Source of the DNA: Nodularia sp. NIES-3585
GTDB lineage: Bacteria > Cyanobacteriota > Cyanobacteriia > Cyanobacteriales > Nostocaceae
Direction: 5' to 3'
Assembly (NCBI RefSeq): GCF_002218065.1
Contig: NZ_BDUB01000001.1
Location: forward strand, 5,179,118 to 5,243,117
DNA length: 64,000 nucleotides
The position numbers and the translations under genes were made by a program. Under the pieces are notes generated by a model. It saw only the letters and a list, made by a program, of their open reading frames with translations, was not told the DNA's origin and made no database searches. Shown piece after piece: positions 1 through 9,231 of the stretch (positions are counted from its first letter, which is position 1; each line of letters starts with the position of its first letter).

Positions 1-27
1 TGCATAATAATATTAATTTTCTAAAAA

Positions 28-1140
28 ATGTCATTATTTACCAACTTACTCAATTTGCATTCAGCAAATAAACCACTTGAAGACTTTTTTACAGAAATTA
101 TTGCTTATTTTCTAGATATCAATCAAGATATTTTAATCGCTTGGCTCAAACATGAATCAATTATCTATGATGAAAATGAAATAAATATCAACATTTTTAC
201 TCAAGAATCCTATCAACCACTTAAACATCATCATAGCGGTAGTAAACCTGATATTGTCATTAAATTAGAACATGATAATCAGACAGATATCATATTTATT
301 GAATCTAAAATTGGTTCTACTGAAGGATGGGAACAATTAGAAAGGTATGCTGAGATTTTGAGCAATTTATCATATCCTCAACAGCGAACTCTAATTTACA
401 TCACTCGTGATTACGAACCAAAAGAAGAAATTCAAAAATTCCTCCCCAAATTAACCCCAAACGTAAAATTTTTTCAATTGAGGTGGTATCAGTTTTATAG
501 CTTCTTGAAGAAGTACGAAACGGATACTTTGGCTAAAGAAATATTAACCTTTATGGAGATTCACAGAATGTCGCATAATAACCAACTTTCATCTGTTGAT
601 TTATTGACAATGGTCAATTTCAACAAAACTCTGAATTTTATGGAATCAACACTCAGTGAAGAGGTAGAACATAAATTTAAGAATGCTTTTGGTAAAGTAG
701 GTAACGGCGTAAGCAGTATGAATCAATGGAGATGCAGTAACAGATATATTATCTATCATCACTGTCATGATCCGAAGTTTTTGTGCGGACTGGGATATTT
801 TAATTTAAACCCAGAAAATTTGACTGAGTATCCATATTTGGGTATATGTTTAGAAGTTTCTCCTACCTTTAAAGAAAGTCAAAAAATTGCTCAAATAATG
901 CAGCAAATAGTTAATAATTATCCTAAAAAATGGACTTCTCATAAATTAACTACTGCTCCAAAATGGTCTAGAATTTTTTATCTTAAAAGCCTACAAGAAT
1001 TTTTATCTCAAGAAGACCAACTATCTGTTATTAAATCGTTTTTTATAGAATCTATCCATGAACTGCAAAAGATTCAACCTTATTTTGATTTTCCTTGGAA
1101 GGTTGTAAGTACAGCAGAAGCTTCTAAAGAGGAAGAATAG
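28..1140 (+). CDS. PD-(D/E)XK nuclease superfamily protein
   Basis: This 370-residue protein has the core of a PD-(D/E)XK nuclease fold. The motif PD is at residues 74-75 and IESK at 91-94, followed by a Q/ER-rich helix (QLERY, 103-107), so Asp75, Glu92 and Lys94 are the probable metal-binding and catalytic residues. Such proteins in cyanobacteria are usually annotated as PD-(D/E)XK family nucleases and are often of uncertain biological role (restriction, repair or defence). The C-terminal half has no motif I recognise. It starts 27 bases into the window in an AT-rich context with no strong ribosome binding site, and is followed after 77 bp by a Uma2 gene, another nuclease-fold protein. Family assignment rests on the motif only. 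Confidence 0.7.
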   Translation: MSLFTNLLNLHSANKPLEDFFTEIIAYFLDINQDILIAWLKHESIIYDENEININIFTQESYQPLKHHHSGSKPDIVIKLEHDNQTDIIFIESKIGSTEGWEQLERYAEILSNLSYPQQRTLIYITRDYEPKEEIQKFLPKLTPNVKFFQLRWYQFYSFLKKYETDTLAKEILTFMEIHRMSHNNQLSSVDLLTMVNFNKTLNFMESTLSEEVEHKFKNAFGKVGNGVSSMNQWRCSNRYIIYHHCHDPKFLCGLGYFNLNPENLTEYPYLGICLEVSPTFKESQKIAQIMQQIVNNYPKKWTSHKLTTAPKWSRIFYLKSLQEFLSQEDQLSVIKSFFIESIHELQKIQPYFDFPWKVVSTAEASKEEE

Positions 1141-1217
1141 ATATCTCAAATATGCAATAAGCAATCATCCCTTGCCAATATATTAAAATAAAAATAACGC
1201 TGTATCCCTTAGTTGTT

Positions 1218-1796
1218 ATGAGCCTAACTACTGCTAAACGCTTCACCATAGATGAATATCACCGGATGGCAGAACTCGGCTTCTTCACAGAGGATGACCG
1301 AGTTGAACTAATTGAAGGAGAAATAGTCCAGATGGTTGCTAAAGGTACACCACACTCTGTTTGTGAAACACTTTTATTTAGGGAGTTAATCAAGCTTGTA
1401 GCAGATAGTGCTTTAGTACGAGGTCAACAACCAATTATCATCTCCGAACACAGTGAACCTGAACCAGATTTAGCCATTGTGGGTAATGTTGATGATAATT
1501 ATCTTTCGGCTCATCCTCAGCCATCTGATATATTGCTGGTAATTGAGGTTGCTGATTCCTCTTTAAAATATGACCAAGAGATAAAATTACCCCTTTATGC
1601 AAAAGCAGGTATTACGGATTATTGGATATTTAATTTAGTAGATAATTATCTAGAGTGCTATAGCGAACCTTATCAAGATTTACACAATAAATTTGGCTAT
1701 CGCCGCAAATTAATTTTCTTGCCTAATGAGACAGTTAATTTACCCGTTTTCCCTAATTTAGGTTTAAATTTACATCGGGTATTTCCCAAACAATAA
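1218..1796 (+). CDS. Uma2 family (DUF820) endonuclease-like protein
   Basis: This is a 192-residue protein of the Uma2/DUF820 family, which is heavily expanded in filamentous cyanobacteria and has a PD-(D/E)XK fold. Diagnostic features are the N-terminal FTIDEYHRMAELG segment, EGEIVQM at 33-39, EPEPDLAIV around 80-88 with the conserved Asp84, and VIEVADSSLKYD around 108-119 with Glu110. The length is typical. The function of the family is unsettled: members are annotated as putative restriction endonucleases, yet they occur in dozens of copies per genome and some may be mobile-element associated. The preceding gene has the same nuclease fold but an unrelated sequence, so the two need not form an operon. 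Confidence 0.88.
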   Translation: MSLTTAKRFTIDEYHRMAELGFFTEDDRVELIEGEIVQMVAKGTPHSVCETLLFRELIKLVADSALVRGQQPIIISEHSEPEPDLAIVGNVDDNYLSAHPQPSDILLVIEVADSSLKYDQEIKLPLYAKAGITDYWIFNLVDNYLECYSEPYQDLHNKFGYRRKLIFLPNETVNLPVFPNLGLNLHRVFPKQ

Positions 1797-2057
1797 GTGA
1801 TAAAAATTCCATGTATGCAAATAAATATACATTAAATGTAGGGTGTGTTATGCCGTAGGCTAACGCACCTTAAATTGTTGATACTGAGTGCAGCCGAAGT
1901 CAAGAGGACTAAAGTCCTCTCTTCGAGACGCTACGCGGTAAGCGTAGCTATGCCCGCAGGGCTTTACACTACAAACCTTTAATAAAGAATGTAGGGACAA
2001 TTGATCAATTATCCCTACAAAGTTTCTGGAAGACGCATATTTCAGTTGTGGTTTAAT
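1797..2057. repeat. Intergenic cluster of short dispersed hairpin repeats
   Basis: The gap between the Uma2 gene and por contains three repeat-like hairpins. One is GGGTGTGTTA with TAACGCACC at 1841-1869, a type that recurs at 14681-14706 and 42701-42730. The second, at 1903-1970, contains GGACTAAAGTCC and CGCTACGCG-type palindromes. The third is a near-perfect palindrome at 1990-2019 (TGTAGGGA paired with TCCCTACA). No open reading frame is convincing here. The last hairpin lies just downstream of por and could help terminate its transcript, though it has no clear U-run. Confidence 0.6.
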
Positions 2058-3095
<1,038 letters not shown>

Positions 3096-3232
3096 TTAAC
3101 TTTTGCTGCGGAAGTCCCTACCCACCCTGCGGGAAGCAAGCTACAGTGAAACGGGGTAGGGATGGATAGCAGGGAAATTGAGAGGTACATCCTAGAGAGA
3201 TGTCCGAACAATTTCCAAATACTTTGAGATTA

Positions 3233-3262
3233 TTTTATCATTAAATATAGATTGTGATAAAA
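3233..3262 (+). repeat. Inverted repeat upstream of tnpB, possible left-end hairpin
   Basis: TTTTATCA at 3233-3240 and TGATAAAA at 3255-3262 form a perfect 8-bp inverted repeat, 26 bp before the tnpB start. IS200/IS605-type elements carry subterminal hairpins near their ends, so this may be part of the left end, but no defined cleavage site or target motif can be assigned. It could equally be an AT-rich promoter palindrome. Confidence 0.35.
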
Positions 3263-3288
3263 TACATAGACTAAGGAGGTGATATTGA

Positions 3289-4500
3289 GTGCTACACAAA
3301 GCAGTCCTTGTGCGTTTGTATCCAACAAAAGAGCAACAAACACTACTAGCTCAGGCATTTGGGTGTTCTCGCTGGTGGTGGAATTACGCTTTGAATAAGT
3401 CTATTGAGACTTACATAGAAACGGGCAAAGGACTTGGACGTTCAGCACTCAACGCTTTACTTCCTGATCTCAAAAAAGCAGAAGATACTTGTTGGTTAGC
3501 TGAATGTTATAGCCAAATTTTACAGGCAACAACACTTAACTTAACCACTGCATATAAAAACTTTTTTGACAAACGTGCGGGATTCCCTAAGTTCAAATCT
3601 AAACATGGAAAGCAGTCAATTCAATATCCTCAACACGTCAAGATTGAGAATGGTAATGTAAAACTCCCAGGTAGTATCGGGATAGTCAAAGCCAAAATAC
3701 ATAGACCAATTGAGGGGAAGATAAAGACTGTCACTGTTAGCAAAACCCCGTCTGGTAAATATCTTGCATCTATCCTGACGGAAGTAGAAGGTGAACACCC
3801 TACTCAAGCAGAAGGAAAGATTTATGGTATTGACTTAGGATTGAAACACTTTGCTGTTGTAACTGACGGTGAAAAGGTTTCCAAGTATGATAATCCTAAA
3901 CATATTGCCAAGCACGAGAAAAACCTCAAACGGAAGCAGAAAAAATTAGCACGTAAACAAAAGGGGAGTAATTCTAGAAACAAGTCTCGTCAAGTTGTTG
4001 CCAAAGTGTACGAACGGGTTAGTAACTCCAGGCAAGATTTTTTACATAAACTTAGTCACAAGTTAGTCAGCGATAGCCAAGCTGTTATAGTAGAAAATCT
4101 TTATGTCAAAGGCATGGTACGTAATCACAATTTGGCGAAAGCAATATCTGATTGTGGATGGGGAACGTTCACTAACTTTTTAGCCTACAAGTTAGAACGC
4201 AAGGGCGGAAAGTTGGTTGAGGTTGATAGATGGTTTCCCAGTTCTAAACTCTGTTCTAATTGTTTCTATCAAGTGAGTGAGATACCTTTAGATGTGAGGG
4301 AGTGGACTTGTCCTCACTGCGGTACTCATCATGACCGTGATGGAAACGCTGCAATCAATATTAGAGCAGAGGGTATCAGAATGCTAAAGGCGGAAGGTTC
4401 AGCCGTCTCTGCTGTAGGAGGGGAGGTAAGACCAAAGATGGGGCGAAAGTCTCATTTGTGGCACTCCCCTGTGAGTACAGAAGCCCAAACCTCAGCTTAA
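3289..4500 (+). CDS. tnpB: RNA-guided endonuclease TnpB (IS200/IS605-type OrfB)
   Basis: This is a 403-residue TnpB protein, the RNA-guided DNA nuclease of IS200/IS605-type elements and ancestor-like relative of Cas12. It has an N-terminal helix-turn-helix/WED-like region (LYPTKEQQTLL, CSRWWWN), then a split RuvC domain with Asp182 (GIDLGLKHF), Glu269 (VENLYVKGM) and Asp351 (HDRDGNAAIN). A four-Cys zinc finger is inserted (Cys322, Cys325, Cys341, Cys344). All three catalytic acids and all zinc ligands are present, so the protein appears intact. It starts with GTG at 3289, 5 bp after a perfect Shine-Dalgarno sequence (AAGGAGGTGAT, 3273-3283). No tnpA transposase is in the window, so the element is a solitary TnpB type that could move only with a TnpA supplied elsewhere. 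Confidence 0.93.
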   Translation: MLHKAVLVRLYPTKEQQTLLAQAFGCSRWWWNYALNKSIETYIETGKGLGRSALNALLPDLKKAEDTCWLAECYSQILQATTLNLTTAYKNFFDKRAGFPKFKSKHGKQSIQYPQHVKIENGNVKLPGSIGIVKAKIHRPIEGKIKTVTVSKTPSGKYLASILTEVEGEHPTQAEGKIYGIDLGLKHFAVVTDGEKVSKYDNPKHIAKHEKNLKRKQKKLARKQKGSNSRNKSRQVVAKVYERVSNSRQDFLHKLSHKLVSDSQAVIVENLYVKGMVRNHNLAKAISDCGWGTFTNFLAYKLERKGGKLVEVDRWFPSSKLCSNCFYQVSEIPLDVREWTCPHCGTHHDRDGNAAINIRAEGIRMLKAEGSAVSAVGGEVRPKMGRKSHLWHSPVSTEAQTSA

Positions 4501-4511
4501 GCGGGTTTGGG
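4484..4511 (+). repeat. Hairpin at tnpB 3' end, candidate right end / guide-RNA scaffold
   Basis: CCCAAACC at 4484-4491 and GGTTTGGG at 4504-4511 are a perfect 8-bp inverted repeat enclosing the palindrome GCTTAAGC, and they straddle the tnpB stop codon. In characterised TnpB systems the guide RNA (omega or reRNA) is encoded by the 3' part of tnpB plus the right end and finishes in flanking DNA. A hairpin here followed by TAGTTCAC fits that arrangement. The exact element boundary is inferred. Confidence 0.5.
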
Positions 4512-4565
4512 TAGTTCACCTTTTGAAAATCCAATGATCATGATAGGGCAAATCTTTCCTCCACT

Positions 4566-4719
4566 GACAAAACAATGTATCCCTCGTATCTCTACCAGTC
4601 CAGTAGGGTGGGTTAGGCGCACGAGATCATATCTTCAAGATGAAGATGTCCAATTTTGCGCCGTAACCCACCATCTAAACTACGGACAAAATAACGTATC
4701 CCTCGTATCTCGCCCAGTC
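4566..4719. repeat. Duplicated 35-bp gene tail flanking a small inverted-repeat element
   Basis: The 35 bp at 4566-4600 and 4685-4719 match at 31 positions. The second copy encodes the C-terminus of the pentapeptide gene ([10 protein letters not shown] on the minus strand) and the first copy encodes the same residues in the corresponding frame. Between them, at about 4606-4672, lies a 67-bp segment with imperfect terminal inverted repeats (GGTGGGTTAGGCGCA and TGCGCCGTAACCCACC). This resembles a MITE-like insertion next to a remnant of a second gene copy or a local duplication. Confidence 0.6.
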
Positions 4720-5192
4720 ACAGGATTAGTACCCTTAGCCAGTTGACACAATTTTTTTTCCTCATCCTGACGCAGCAGAATATCAGTAAAATCTGCGCCA
4801 TCAATAATTGCACCATCAAACCGAGCGTTAGAAGCAAACGCACCTTCTAAAATCGCGTTGGTCAAGTTAGCTTTAATCAGTCGTGCTGAATCTAAAGTAG
4901 CAAATGAGAGATCAGCACTTTCCAAATTTGCCGATTCTAAATTTGCGGCAAAAAAGCTGACACCACGCAAATTAGCATGGTTAAAGTCACTTTGGCGGAG
5001 ATTAGCTTTGGTAAAACTAGAGTCTGTTAAATCACGACCTGAAAAATCAGCTTCTATCAAAATCTCTTTGTTATATTCCAGGGCTAAAGCTGTGGGCGTA
5101 TACCCAAAAATTGCAGTGATGCCAACTACTACCCAAAGCAATACACTGAATATACTGGACTCAATTCGATTATTTAATCTAAAATTCATCAT
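4680..5192 (-). CDS. Exported (probably thylakoid-lumen) pentapeptide repeat protein
   Basis: From the ATG at 5192 this encodes about 170 residues. A positively charged N-terminus and hydrophobic stretch ([20 protein letters not shown]) end in a signal-peptidase-like ALA site, so the mature protein is exported to the periplasm or thylakoid lumen. The mature part has about 12-14 pentapeptide units of the A(D/N)Lxx type ([18 protein letters not shown] and onward), which would form a short right-handed quadrilateral beta-helix. A C-terminal extension with two cysteines (KLCQLAKG and TLFCP) could make a disulfide. It resembles small lumenal pentapeptide proteins of plants and cyanobacteria whose role is unknown. 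It diverges from yraN with only 11 bp between start codons. An upstream in-frame start at 5267 would lose the signal-peptide position. Confidence 0.8.
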   Translation of the reverse strand: MMNFRLNNRIESSIFSVLLWVVVGITAIFGYTPTALALEYNKEILIEADFSGRDLTDSSFTKANLRQSDFNHANLRGVSFFAANLESANLESADLSFATLDSARLIKANLTNAILEGAFASNARFDGAIIDGADFTDILLRQDEEKKLCQLAKGTNPVTGRDTRDTLFCP

Positions 5193-5203
5193 ATTTTTAA
5201 CCA

Positions 5204-5710
5204 ATGGCGAACCTTCCTTCCTCTCATTATCCCGATATTGGTGAATTAGGAGAAGACCTCGTAGCACAATGGTTAAACTCTAAAGGCTGGAGTATTTTGC
5301 ATCGTCGCTTTTCCAGCCGTTGGGGAGAAATCGACATTATCGCCCAGCTTGACGAAAAGCAACCATGCGGTGAAACGAATCTCTTTGCTAACCAATTACC
5401 CCAAGTAGCATTTGTGGAAGTGAAAACCCGTAGTCAAGGAAATTGGGATGCAGGGGGTAAAAGTGCTATCACACGACAAAAGCAGGCAAAAATTGGGCGG
5501 ACAGCGACAATATTTTTAGCTGAGTATCCTGAAAAAGCTGACTACCCATGTCGCTTTGATGTTGCTATTGTCTACTGTCAGCAAATCTCAAAACAGCGTA
5601 CTGATCTGACCTTGACTTCAGAAGCTCTAGCTAGTTTATCAGCAAATGGATACCAATTGTATCTGCAAGAATATCTACTAGGAGCTTTTGACTCTGCAAT
5701 TGATGGCTGA
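5204..5710 (+). CDS. YraN family (UPF0102) endonuclease-fold protein
   Basis: This 168-residue protein belongs to the conserved YraN/UPF0102 family, which has an Endonuclease-like (PD-(D/E)XK) fold and no established function. Typical features are [17 protein letters not shown] near the N-terminus, [10 protein letters not shown] at 39-48 with Glu42 and Asp44, and VEVKTRS from residue 71. The family usually sits beside rnhB or 16S methyltransferase genes, but here it diverges from a pentapeptide gene. Compared with the 120-130 residues typical of bacterial YraN it has an insertion around residues 50-68 ([17 protein letters not shown]) and a longer C-terminus, as often seen in cyanobacteria. 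The ATG at 5204 lies 11 bp from the opposing gene's start, so each promoter must lie within the other coding region. Confidence 0.9.
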   Translation: MANLPSSHYPDIGELGEDLVAQWLNSKGWSILHRRFSSRWGEIDIIAQLDEKQPCGETNLFANQLPQVAFVEVKTRSQGNWDAGGKSAITRQKQAKIGRTATIFLAEYPEKADYPCRFDVAIVYCQQISKQRTDLTLTSEALASLSANGYQLYLQEYLLGAFDSAIDG

Positions 5711-5798
5711 TGATGCTTCTAAAATCTCAACTTGGCTATCTGGTTAATTAGCCACAAAATTAGCAATTATATGGTAAGAGAGAGCAAATTTCAGGAAA

Positions 5799-6188
5799 TC
5801 AAGCCAGTGTTTCTGGACAGTAACCCAGCCCCCGCACGAATTGTTGCCGGAATGCTTCAATTTCTTCTCTCTCTGGGCTACCATGAGAAACGATCGCGAC
5901 TTGGTAACGACGCATTACGTCTACAGGGCTTTGTCCTGCTTCCAAACTCCAAAGTGCCATTTGCACCCGCATTGGTGGTTTATAGCTAATTCCTAATTCA
6001 TTGAGAAAAGCGCGAAAGTCGCCATCTTTTTGGGACGAAAGTTGTTCTTTGAATTTTACCCTTACCACCCAGCCATCAATTTGATGAATCACGGTGACGA
6101 AAGAAACGGGCATCTGGGGTCTGGCGTGCAGATGTTGTACAATTCTCAGAGTTAGACTGGCATTTGCCAGGTAATACAAATATTCCAT
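5799..6188 (-). CDS. Conserved cyanobacterial hypothetical protein
   Basis: This encodes a 129-residue, probably soluble protein that I recognise only as the kind of conserved hypothetical found in filamentous cyanobacteria. It has no signal peptide or membrane segment. Visible features are an N-terminal helix (YLYYLANASLTLRIVQHL), a beta-rich middle (VSFVTVIHQIDGWVVRVKF) and a helical C-terminus (SPEREEIEAFRQQFVRGLGY). The composition and the absence of any longer opposing frame support it as a real gene. An 85-codon frame on the other strand covers part of it and looks like a shadow. No functional assignment is possible. Confidence 0.65.
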   Translation of the reverse strand: MEYLYYLANASLTLRIVQHLHARPQMPVSFVTVIHQIDGWVVRVKFKEQLSSQKDGDFRAFLNELGISYKPPMRVQMALWSLEAGQSPVDVMRRYQVAIVSHGSPEREEIEAFRQQFVRGLGYCPETLA

Positions 6189-6482
6189 AATTGCTGCTTG
6201 GGATCAAAGCCCATCCTACATTTCTATCTTCGTAAATAGATCGCTGTTCCCGGTAGGGTAAAAGCCCCCGTTTTTGTATGGGGAGGTTTACCCAATTTTT
6301 CTGCAACTTGATCTGTGAATTGTAAAGTAGCGGTACGCTTTGCGAACAGGCAATAGATTTTTTTATCATCCTGCGCCGAATTTCTGCCTTTTTTCTTTCT
6401 TACTTTGTGTGCTTCTCAAGGCGTTTCTTTGCCAATTCTTTCGACATGAAACGTAAAAGGCAAATTCTTAACTAATACTCAA
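6189..6482. other. Gene-free gap with an orphan stem-loop at 6256-6293
   Basis: No convincing gene is present. The main structure is a stem-loop: GGGTAAA at 6256-6262 pairs with TTTACCC at 6287-6293, with an inner CCCC/GGGG pairing, and the plus strand continues AATTTTT. It has the form of a plus-strand intrinsic terminator, although both neighbouring genes are on the minus strand. It could end an unannotated small RNA or be a dispersed repeat. Confidence 0.4.
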
Positions 6483-7340
6483 TCACAAGCCCATTGAATA
6501 TAACATTACACGGTCATATACCTTATCTGGCAAAAGATATTTAAGTAGCAGGGCAATTTTAGCGTCTTGTCCAATAACATAGCGTGTCTTTGGTTGCTTT
6601 GCAGTCAGCGCGTGAACAACAGCTTGAGCGACAATATCCGCAGAAATTCCCTTAGCTGCGATGGTTCCCACTTGCTGACGTACAGCACTCATGGCTTCAC
6701 CATAAAGTGTTTCGGCTGATTTTGGTAGGTTCTTCCGTGCTGTGTCCACTTGCAGAAAAGACTTCTCCCAAATTGGGGTAGCGATCGCTCCTGGTTCTAT
6801 AATTGAAACTGAAATTCCCCAAGGTTTTAACTCCATACGCATGACATCGGTTAGGGCTTCGAGGGCAAATTTTGAAGCATTGTAAGCTCCCAGAAACGGT
6901 GCTGCACTTCTACCACTAATGGAACCCATATTTACAATTCGCCCTTTCCCCAAGCGTAATAAACCCAAAAATCCTTGTGTAACGGCTAGTTGTCCGGTAA
7001 CATTAATATCCATTTGCTGTTTAAATTCAGCAATTGGGAGTAATTCTAATGGGCTGGGAACCGCAATACCGGCGTTATTTACTAAACCTAAAATTCCACT
7101 ATCACCAACTACATTTGTTACCGTTTCAACTGCACTTTGAATCGATTCTGCGTCAGTCACATCTAAAAAGATTGGTCTGAGCTTTGGCGACGCTTGTTGT
7201 TTAAGTCTTTGAGCATCCTCATCTTTACGTACACCAGCAAACACAAAATATCCCAATTCGTCTAAAAGTAAAGCACACGCCGCACCAATCCCCGTTGATG
7301 CTCCTGTGATTACAACTGTGTTTTTATTTCCTGGAAGCAT
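6483..7340 (-). CDS. Short-chain dehydrogenase/reductase (classical SDR)
   Basis: This 285-residue protein is a classical SDR oxidoreductase. The cofactor motif TGASTGIG is at residues 12-19, NNAG at 88-91, and the catalytic triad comprises the Ser near 140-142, Tyr153 and Lys157 (YNASK). A basic residue after the first strand (GVRKDED) suggests NADP preference. Its length, with a C-terminal extension ending VYDRVMLYSMGL, resembles SDRs acting on lipids, retinoids or steroids rather than FabG. The substrate cannot be predicted. It is followed 180 bp further upstream of its start by an untranslated AT-rich stretch and shares strand with the thioredoxin gene, but a 335-bp gap argues against co-transcription. 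Confidence 0.9.
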   Translation of the reverse strand: MLPGNKNTVVITGASTGIGAACALLLDELGYFVFAGVRKDEDAQRLKQQASPKLRPIFLDVTDAESIQSAVETVTNVVGDSGILGLVNNAGIAVPSPLELLPIAEFKQQMDINVTGQLAVTQGFLGLLRLGKGRIVNMGSISGRSAAPFLGAYNASKFALEALTDVMRMELKPWGISVSIIEPGAIATPIWEKSFLQVDTARKNLPKSAETLYGEAMSAVRQQVGTIAAKGISADIVAQAVVHALTAKQPKTRYVIGQDAKIALLLKYLLPDKVYDRVMLYSMGL

Positions 7341-7635
7341 GAATTTCCTCGGCAGTATTCATCTGTCAGAGTTGATATCAGCCCTTGATAACATTTAAGA
7401 TGGGAAAATAACATAATCCCCGTATTTTCCATCGCGATGCTCTTGTTTCGCGCCTGATTTAAGAAGACTATAAATGTCTTAACTATAAAGTCCCTAGCTG
7501 ACAACAAATGTAGCACACCTATCTTTCACGAGAGTCTTCGCGTGCTTCAGTCTTTAATTATAGATTAAAATATAGGAATTAAATTACTTAATTAATATTG
7601 ATATTTCTCACCGGAAAGTTAGTGTGTTTCATATG

Positions 7636-7663
7636 ATAGAGACGCAAAGTTTCGCGTCTCTAT
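7636..7663. terminator. Strong stem-loop downstream of the thioredoxin gene
   Basis: ATAGAGACGC (7636-7645) and GCGTCTCTAT (7654-7663) form a perfect 10-bp stem with an 8-nt loop, 13 bp after the thioredoxin stop codon on the minus strand. The position suits a terminator, but no U-run follows on that strand. The same GAGACGCG-type palindrome is familiar as a dispersed repeat in Nostocales genomes, so repeat versus terminator cannot be separated. Confidence 0.5.
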
Positions 7664-7675
7664 ACGTAATATTTC

Positions 7676-7993
7676 TTAAAGGAAATTCTTGAGATGTTGC
7701 ACCAATTGTTCTGCTTGCATCACTCCCTCAATTTTCTCCACTGGCTGACCCTGCTTAAATAGTACCAATGTTGGTAAGGCATTAATTTGGTACTGAGTTG
7801 CTAGGGCATTGTACTTTTCTGTATCAATTTTGACGATACGCAAACTATTTTGGAGCTGGGCATTAACTTGTTCTAAAATTGGCACCATCATCTGACAAGG
7901 GCCACACCAATCAGCATAGAAATCTACCAACACAGGTACATCAGAACCAGATAACATCTCTTCAAAACTGTTGAATTGTTTTTTTGTAGCCAT
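7676..7993 (-). CDS. Thioredoxin, y-type-like
   Basis: From the ATG at 7993 this encodes a 105-residue thioredoxin. The redox motif WCGPC is at residues 29-33, the buried Asp24 lies in LVDFYADW, and the cis-proline motif is ALPT near residue 73. The combination MVPILEQ and KIDTEKYNALATQYQINALPT resembles y-type thioredoxins of cyanobacteria and chloroplasts, which supply electrons to antioxidant enzymes such as peroxiredoxins. The m-type assignment is less likely. An in-frame start three codons earlier is possible but places a redundant MCH in front. The gene diverges from fabG with a 219-bp promoter region between. Confidence 0.93.
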   Translation of the reverse strand: MATKKQFNSFEEMLSGSDVPVLVDFYADWCGPCQMMVPILEQVNAQLQNSLRIVKIDTEKYNALATQYQINALPTLVLFKQGQPVEKIEGVMQAEQLVQHLKNFL

Positions 7994-8209
7994 GTGACAC
8001 ACACCAAATTTTTATTGATTGCTTTCAATGGTAATGTGTACCTCAAAGAATCGCTGTAACATCATTTTGTTTTTATTGTTGCTCAATTTCGCACTGTTCC
8101 CCAAGATAGATGTCTGATTCAGGAAGCATCTAATTCTAAAATCCTGACATTATAGGCACAAATCACCATAAGATGATTAGCGCGGTTATTTGAAAATCGA
8201 CAGGAATAA

Positions 8210-8959
<750 letters not shown>

Positions 8960-9231
8960 AATTAAATAAAAACATTAGGTTTTTAGCGGATAAAACCCTA
9001 GTCATGGTTTATATTACCGGAAGGGTGGGACAAATAACCACTCGTCTTCAGATACCAGGAAGCAATACCAGACTATCTCTGCAATTGGTACTTTGGTAAC
9101 CACACCATAAAAGGTGAGTGAGGACGAAGTTCAAATTAAAATGCCTAACTTTTGCTGAATTGCCACAGATAAAGACTAAACTAAAAAGTCTTGTGCAGCA
9201 AAACCTGTAACTTTAAAGAAATGAAGTAATC
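8960..9231. other. fabG-serA intergenic region
   Basis: This 272-bp gap has no credible reading frame and no tRNA or riboswitch that I recognise. It probably holds the serA promoter and a 5' leader. Short complementary segments around 9050-9115 (TACCAG, TTGGTAAC) are too weak to call as a structured element. Confidence 0.4.

Noticed and set aside
3289-4500. Cas12 or CRISPR effector instead of TnpB
   Set aside because: The size (403 residues), the HDRDGNAAIN motif and the distance to the array (over 40 kb) fit TnpB, not a CRISPR effector.
4507-4746. 79-codon plus-strand frame
   Set aside because: It covers the duplicated pentapeptide tail and an inverted-repeat element and has no coding character.
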